Positions 57,840-64,000 of a stretch of 64,000 nt of DNA are shown in pieces; positions within the stretch are counted from its first letter, which is position 1, and each line of letters opens with the position of its first letter. The position numbers and the translations under genes were made by a program. The stretch comes from Bathymodiolus brooksi (lineage: Eukaryota > Mollusca > Bivalvia > Mytilida > Modiolidae). The notes beneath the pieces were generated by a model, which ran no database searches, had not been told where the DNA came from, and was given only the letters and a program-made list of their open reading frames with translations. The stretch covers positions 81,616,829 through 81,680,828 of the forward strand of contig OY804588.1 of the NCBI GenBank assembly GCA_963680875.1, given 5' to 3'.

Positions 57840-59764
57840 TCATACTTCTTATTAGGATGAATTCAAGTGATCGAGAGGAATAAGTAGTTCCTGCTTCTTA
57901 TTAGGATGAATTCAAGTGATCAAGAACGATAACTAGTTCCTGTTTCTTATTAGGATGAATTCAAGTGATCGAGAAGGATAAGTAGTTCCTGCTTCTTATT
58001 AGGATGAATTCAAGTGATCTAGAAGGATAAGTAGTTCCCGCTTCTTATTAGGATGAATTCAAGTGATCGAGAAGGATAAGTAGTTCCTGCTTCTTATTAG
58101 GATGAATTCAATTGACCAAGAAGATAAGTAGTTCCTGTTTCTTATTAGGATGAATTCAAGTGATCGATAAGGATAAGTAGTTCCAGCTTCTTATTAGGAT
58201 GCATTCAAGTGATTGAGAAGGATAAGTAGAACCTGTTTCTTATTAGGATGAATTCAATTGAGGAAGAAGGATAAGTAGTTCCTGTTTCTTATTAGGATGC
58301 ATTCAAGTGATCAAGAAGGATAAGTAGTTCCTGTTTCTTATTAGGATGAATTCAAGTGATCGAGAAGGATAAGTAGTTCCCGCTTCTTATTAGGGTGAAT
58401 TCAAGTGATCTAGAAGGATAAGTAGTTCCCACTTCTTATTAGGATGAATTCAAGTAATCGAGAAGGATAAGTAGTTCCTGCTTCTTATTAGGATGAATTC
58501 AAGTAATCGAGAAGAATAAGTAGTCCATACTTTTTATTAGGATGAATTCAAGTGATCGAGAAGGATAAGTAGTTCCTGCTTATTATTAGAATGAATTCCA
58601 GTGACCGAGAAGGATAAGTAGTTCATACTTCTTATGAGGATGAATTCAAGTGATCGAGAGGAATAAGTAGTTCCTGCTTCTTATCAGGATGAATTCAAGT
58701 GATCGAGAAGGATAAGTAGTTCCTGCTTCTTATTAGGATGAATTCAAGTGATCGAGAAGAATAAGTAGTTCCTGCTTCCTATTACCACGAATTCAAGTGA
58801 CCGAGAACAATACGTAGTTCCTGTTTCTTATTAGGATGAATTCAAGTGATCGAGAAGGACAAGTAGTTCTTGCTTCTTATTAGGATGAATTCAAGTGATC
58901 GAGAAGAATAAGTAGTTCCTGCTTCCTATTACCACGAATTCAAGTGACCGAGAAGAATACGTAGTTCCTGTTTCTTATTAGGATGCATTCAAGTGATCGA
59001 GAAGGATAAGTAGTTCCTGCTTATTATTAGAATGAATTCCAGTGATCGAGAAGGAAAAGTAGTTCATACTTCTTATTAGGATGAATTCAAGTGATCGAGA
59101 GGAATAAGTAGTTCCTGCTTCTTATTAGGATAAATTCAAGTGATCAAGAACGATAAGTAGTTCCTGTTTCTTATTAGGATGAATTCAAGTGATCGAGAAG
59201 GATAAGTAGTTCCTGCTTCTTATTGGGATGAATTCAAGTGATCTAGAAGGATAAGTAGTTCCCGCTTCTTATTAGGATGAATTCAAGTGATTGAGAAGGA
59301 TAAGTAGTTCCTGCTTCTTATTAGGATGAATTCAATTGACCAAGAAGATAAGTAGTTCCTGTTTCTTATTAGGATGAATTCAAGTGATCGAGAAGGATAA
59401 GTAGTTCCTGCTTCTTATTAGGATGCATTCAAGTGATCGAGAAGGATAAGTAGTTCCTGCTTATTATTAGAATGAATTCCAGTGATCGAGAAGGAAAAGT
59501 AGTTCATACTTCTTATTAAGATGAATTCAAGTGATCGAGAGGAATAAGTAGTTCCTGCTTCTTATTAGGATGAATTCAAGTGATCAAGAACGATAAGTAG
59601 TTCCTGTTTCTTATTAGGATGAATTCAAGTGATCGAGAAGGATAAGTAGTTCCCGCTTCTTATTAGGATGAATTAAAGTGATCGAGAAGGATAAGTAGTT
59701 CCTTCTTATTATTAATATGAATTCTAGTGATTGAGAATAATAAGTAGTTCCTGCTTCTTATTAG
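57840..59764. repeat. 1,224-bp secondary repeat within the satellite
   Basis: 'ATTGACCAAGAAGATAAG' lies at 58111 and 59335, and the GAGGAATAAGTAGTTCCTGC landmark at 57887 and 59111. Both are 1,224 bp apart (25 units less one base). Confidence 0.8.
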
Positions 59765-59989
59765 GCACCAGTCATGCTACCTATAGTCAGATTAATCTTG
59801 TCGACCATATTGTTTTGTTTGTAAATACAACACTGTAGAAACATTTCCAAAATCTAATAGAAAAATCGTGGAAAGAAGCACCCCTACCACAAATGCATGC
59901 TCTCTCACCTTCCTGGCTTAGTATAGTAAAAACGTGAAAGAGTTGAACTAGTTATATGGGCCCAATCCTGATAGAGGAAAGACAACAAT

Positions 59990-60465
59990 ATTTTATCCGG
60001 TTCTTAGTGGGGTTCGTGTTGCTCGATCTATAGTTTTCTATATAATGTATTGTAGATCGTTGTTTGTCATTTTGTATTTGGCCATTGTGTGGTCCGTACT
60101 TCTTCGATTTGTGGTTGATGATTTCTCATTTGGTGTCTTCGAAGAGGATTCGTGGAGCATTCGACAGAATCAGATATGTTGGCTCCATATATGGTCCATC
60201 AATAATATCTCCCAAGGATACGCATTGAGGCAAAACACATTACATTGGAATAAGAATGCAAATGCTTAGATTTTGAAATTTTCGGTGAAGTTTATTTCAG
60301 AAACCGCAAGAAATAAAAAAATATGTTGTAATACTACCTTGTGATTTCAGTATTTTAAGCTGAAAGAAAATAAAACCGTATTGTTTTTAAAACAAAAACG
60401 ATACCCTTTCCAAAAATAGGAAATTTAAGAAGTAATTCCCGCTTTCGACTCCTTTTAGCAATAAA
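59990..60465 (+). repeat. R1 with right flank, copy B
   Basis: Counterpart of 21030-21500. Confidence 0.75.
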
Positions 60466-60670
60466 ATAGTTATGTGTAATAGTTCACCAATAATCTTGGA
60501 TGATTAATAAATAACAATGCTCAAATATTATAACCTGGCACAAGTTCATCTCGGAAACCGTAAGATATATTTTGAAATTGATGGCCCCTATTAGCCACTG
60601 TTCTAAATAAAATAGCTAATTTCGAATGATCCATCAATAATACATGAAGATTTAAAAAAAAACAATTAAG

Positions 60671-60919
60671 CGGGTCGTTGTGGTCGTGATCGTATGGTAA
60701 TTGGATTTACAACTACCTATGCAATCGGTCTATATCACCAATAACGTTGTGAGTTCGAATCCTGCTCAGATGAGGTGTACTCACCATGTTATGAAGGTTG
60801 TCAGTGACTTCCGGCATGTCGGTTGTTTTCTCCGCGAGCTACGGCTTTCTCCATTAATAAAACGGACCACCAGGGAATAACTGATACTTTGTTAAAAGTG
60901 GCCCTAACACCATATAATC
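60671..60919 (+). repeat. SINE, type 1, copy B
   Basis: Counterpart of 21712-21960. Confidence 0.8.
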
Positions 60920-61649
60920 GACAAACACATTCAGGCATGGGCGATGTAAAACAATATTTAACTCAAATATTCCTTATTAATGACCTTGCTAATTTGTCAT
61001 CTCTGACTTCTTTATCTATATACATGTTCACTATATGAATATGCATCGCTTATAATCGTTTCTGCAGAGACAATCCATCAATAAGAAAAGAATGAAAAAA
61101 ACACTAAAAGATAAAATAATCAAATTTTGAAATGGTCTCCTTTTTGGTCTCTTTTGTTAACTGGGTAGTATCTACTCAATTTACTAGCTCTACTAGAATG
61201 CTGTTATATATTAATGGAAAGTCCAAAATGAGAAAAATCGAATTTCTTTTGTCTGTTTCCCTTTCTACCGACCATCACTGTCAACTTCTAGGTCTAGGCA
61301 AATATATGAATTATACCTAGCTGTACCTTTAGTAGTATTTATTTTACATTTCACATAATCGCCAAACTAGGATTTAATTAGAATAGAACACCATCTACAC
61401 ATAATAAAGAAGCATACTTGGTACGCATAGGTATGCCGAATAGCAGTTGTAAAAGACGCCCACTAAATATGACAAATAAGTTGTCATTACAAATCTCGAG
61501 CATGTAGATAATGGTAGTATTACAGAGAGTGTGCTATATATAAAGGATAAAGAAGTCAAGTAATTATATGCTGATGCTTTATTATTTATGAGAATCCAAG
61601 TCTGATTCATACAGTCTGCAGTAACTAGTGTCACAGAAACGTTACAAAC

Positions 61650-62000
61650 GGACTGTGATGGTTTATATATTACGTTGAGAAATTGGAATGACAGTGTCTA
61701 GGATCCGTGTGTCGTAATCCGGTCCTTCCCTCATTCATGACTTATCATCGGGTTTGTGACCAGAGTAACACGACGTGGAGCACACAATACGCACCCTTCT
61801 GGGGCATCTAAGTCTACCACCAGTTTTAGTAGGGTTAATGTTGCTCGTCTTTTGTTTTATATGAGGTGTTTTGTAGATCGTTGTGTTTCCTTTTTCCTTT
61901 GGTCATTGTGTTTTCTGTTTTTCCTCGATTTGTGTTCTCTGATTTACACATTGGTGTTTTCGAAGAGGTTTCGTTGAGGCATTTGACAAAAACAAACATG
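61650..62000 (+). repeat. R1, extended, copy B
   Basis: Counterpart of 22690-23040. Confidence 0.75.
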
Positions 62001-62078
62001 TAGGCTCCATTTTGTTATGTTTCAATGATCCATCTTTAAAAAAATATACCAAGAATAAGCATTTTCGTAGTAGAGTTG

Positions 62079-62810
62079 CCAATGTCCTTATGCATAAAAC
62101 AAATGTTTCTATAGCGATTAGTAAAGATAGTTCATTGTTATTATCAGTCGAGCTGTAATACAATTGTGACAACGTATCCGTTATATAAGCTACTGTTCAA
62201 CATGTGCACACTTGTGGTGCCTATATGTTAAAACAGTTGTCTGTGAGTGACAGGTCATCTTAGCAAATGTTTGCTATCTTGTTTTTCTTGCTCACAAAGA
62301 TTGTCAATTATTTGGCTTTCACATTTTTTGCTGTAAGCGTAGCTGATGAATTGTTTTCAAGAAATGTGGCATATACACCAAATCTGATATCAACGTTTTT
62401 ATTATATAGGTGATACACATCTTAATTTACTTTCTATTGTGATTGGTAATTGAAGAACCAAATCTCAACGAGATTAAAGAAAACCCTTTTAATAAATAAA
62501 TAGTTTTCTTGTTTTCAATTATTGAGCCTCCTTTCTTCTAAGTAAGAAATCTCCCCCCCCCCCCCCATTCTTGTATTTTTTTGTTATTAAAGATTGCAAA
62601 TAACGATTACTGTATCATGTGATACATATGTATTCTATACAGGTGAGTAGTGTGTGTGTTGTGTAACATTATTTTAATCTATCACTCGACATTGTAAATT
62701 TAGAAAATGTATTACCCGCCATCCCTGATTGCAAGTACACGTTGCTATAAATAAATACATTGACATATCGTGTTAGTTTATACTCGTCAAAGAGATAGAC
62801 AGTTAACTAT
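62079..62810. other. U module, third diverged copy, copy B
   Basis: Counterpart of 23117-23850. No coding relic. Confidence 0.7.
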
Positions 62811-63032
62811 CAACATGATAGATAAGATAATATAAGATAAGATACAAATAAGATAAGATGCGATGAGATGAGACGAGATAAAGATAAAGTTAATATTAGA
62901 TAATATCAGATAATATTACATGATATGCCGATAACATAAGATAAGATAAAGATAGGATAAGATAAGATAAGAAAAAATAAAATAGGATAAGATTAGATAA
63001 GATAAGATAAGATGAGATGAGATAAGAAAGTT
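62808..63032. repeat. (GATAA)n-rich microsatellite, copy B
   Basis: Counterpart of 23845-24070, with the same interruptions. Confidence 0.85.
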
Positions 63033-64000
63033 GCATACATTGCCTACATGTCAAAATAACAAATACAAAACAAGCTCTAATGAGCATTTAATCGACATAC
63101 ACTGCACAAAAACTAGATATCAGTTAGAAACAACGAAAATATGCATGCAAGTTAATATTTGAAAAGCACTCTTAAAATATACATCCTTAAATATAGTATT
63201 TATAAAAAGGGTTGTCCTTATTCTCGTTAATCATATACATGCGGAAACATGTATAATACATATATAATACATAAATAATCATTACAAAGTAAAGAAATTA
63301 TGAATATACCCGTCTTTGTGCTAAACATTTATTGACTCTGTAGCTAATGTTACATCCATACCAGTAACTCATCGAAAGTTGTTTTTTTTTTAGATAACAC
63401 CGGATTATAATATGATACAATAACATGCTATATTTTAACACAACCATATCAAAGGTGAACAGACACCCCTCCCTTTTTTAATTAAGCACAGAAATTGATA
63501 TTTATATTTCGTACTGTCAATATTTTCTAGTTTAAATTAGTTGTGTACTATATTAAATCAAATGTGTGTTTCTATTTTTTAGGAAAATCTTAATTGTTCA
63601 CTAAATACCGTAAATTAAGAATTGATTTATCTGCCATTTTGGATGTCAAGTCTTCGTAACTATAAATTAATATTTGTAATGATTTTTCCACAGAATAAAA
63701 AAACACTTCTTACTGTTTTGATTTTATCAATACATCTACATGTTGTATATTTGATGTCAAGTAGACATATCTATAAATACACATTTGTAATGGGAGGGAA
63801 TTTCCACAGAAAACAAAATTACTTTTCTTAGATTATATAGATTTAGTTACATATTGTAGACAATTAAATATGATGTTGATAAGATAAAATAATATACATT
63901 TGCCCACAATCCGCATGTTAAAACAACAAATACAAACACAAAAATAAACTACAAAGACAAACATGTGAATTAATAATTTAAAAAGCATTCATAACATATA
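63033..64000. other. Right edge: D module, second copy, copy B
   Basis: Counterpart of 24071-25034. 63440-63830 is the D module. The + strand ORF at 63622-63831 is not conserved as a protein in A. No gene seen. Confidence 0.6.

Larger units (their letters stand above)
49676..59764. repeat. 49-bp satellite, copy B (~206 units, 10.1 kb)
   Basis: Same unit as 18847-20804. The first and last units are near-identical to A's, so the array grew internally. It has nested higher-order structure (see 50260-57825 and 57840-59764). There are no genes in the array. Confidence 0.97.
38156..64000. repeat. Segmental duplication, copy B, near-identical right part
   Basis: Matches 8389-25034 and continues to the window edge. 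It differs from A by few point changes plus the 42-bp contraction (45654), the 1.1-kb insertion (46688-47795) and the satellite expansion (49676-59764). Repeats listed for A recur here. Confidence 0.9.

Noticed and set aside
49676..59764. Centromere call for the 10-kb satellite
   Set aside because: The array is small, lies beside genes and has only ~40 units in the other copy; nothing here shows centromere function.

Overview
The window looks like animal nuclear DNA, most likely from a mollusc. It is AT-rich, has almost no open reading frames, and is full of SINEs with tRNA-like heads and the tail motif 'GCTGAAATATTGCTGAAAG'. I recognise this kind of SINE and a second abundant dispersed repeat from molluscan DNA. 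The only substantial genes belong to the Mab-21/cGAS-like nucleotidyltransferase family, which is expanded in molluscs. A gastropod such as abalone is a guess from memory, not something the sequence proves. There are no operons, CRISPR arrays or rRNA genes, and no tRNA gene that I can support.

Layout. 1-1.75 kb: SINEs and a ~140-bp tandem repeat. 1.75-25.0 kb: copy A of a large duplication, with a cGAS-like gene (2667-4615, minus strand), its 5' flank, a 1.9-kb stretch private to A, a long repeat-rich non-coding tract, a 32-bp minisatellite and a 49-bp satellite of ~40 units. 25.0-31.8 kb: A-side sequence with no partner in the window. It contains a 59-bp minisatellite of ~30 units that abuts the 3' end of a third, truncated cGAS-like paralogue. 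31.8-64.0 kb: copy B, with a second cGAS-like gene (33034-34946, minus), a triplicated ~655-bp segment, a private 1.1-kb insertion, and the same 49-bp satellite grown to ~206 units (10.1 kb) with nested higher-order structure.

History. Four tiers of duplication are visible. Old, diverged modules (5' flank of the gene plus dispersed repeats) recur near 4.6, 12.4-13.8, 23.1 and perhaps 29.8 kb. The one at 12.4 kb keeps an N-terminal exon relic. A younger ~30-kb duplication made A and B; the gene part differs by a few percent, while the part right of 8.39 kb / 38.16 kb is nearly identical. The 49-bp satellite then expanded in B. Finally a 3,723-bp block within that satellite was duplicated. The locus reads as a birth-and-death cluster of putative innate-immune nucleotide sensors.

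Both genes keep the GS motif and three acidic residues expected of an active nucleotidyltransferase, followed by a helical TPR-like C-terminal region. A first exon is missing from view: the long ORFs begin with TTG directly after an in-frame TAA, and a good splice acceptor lies 34 bases inside. The two proteins differ strongly and unevenly, with divergent residues packed into about 48-200 and 375-445. An assembly artefact (two haplotypes laid in tandem) is a real alternative for the near-identical A/B parts.
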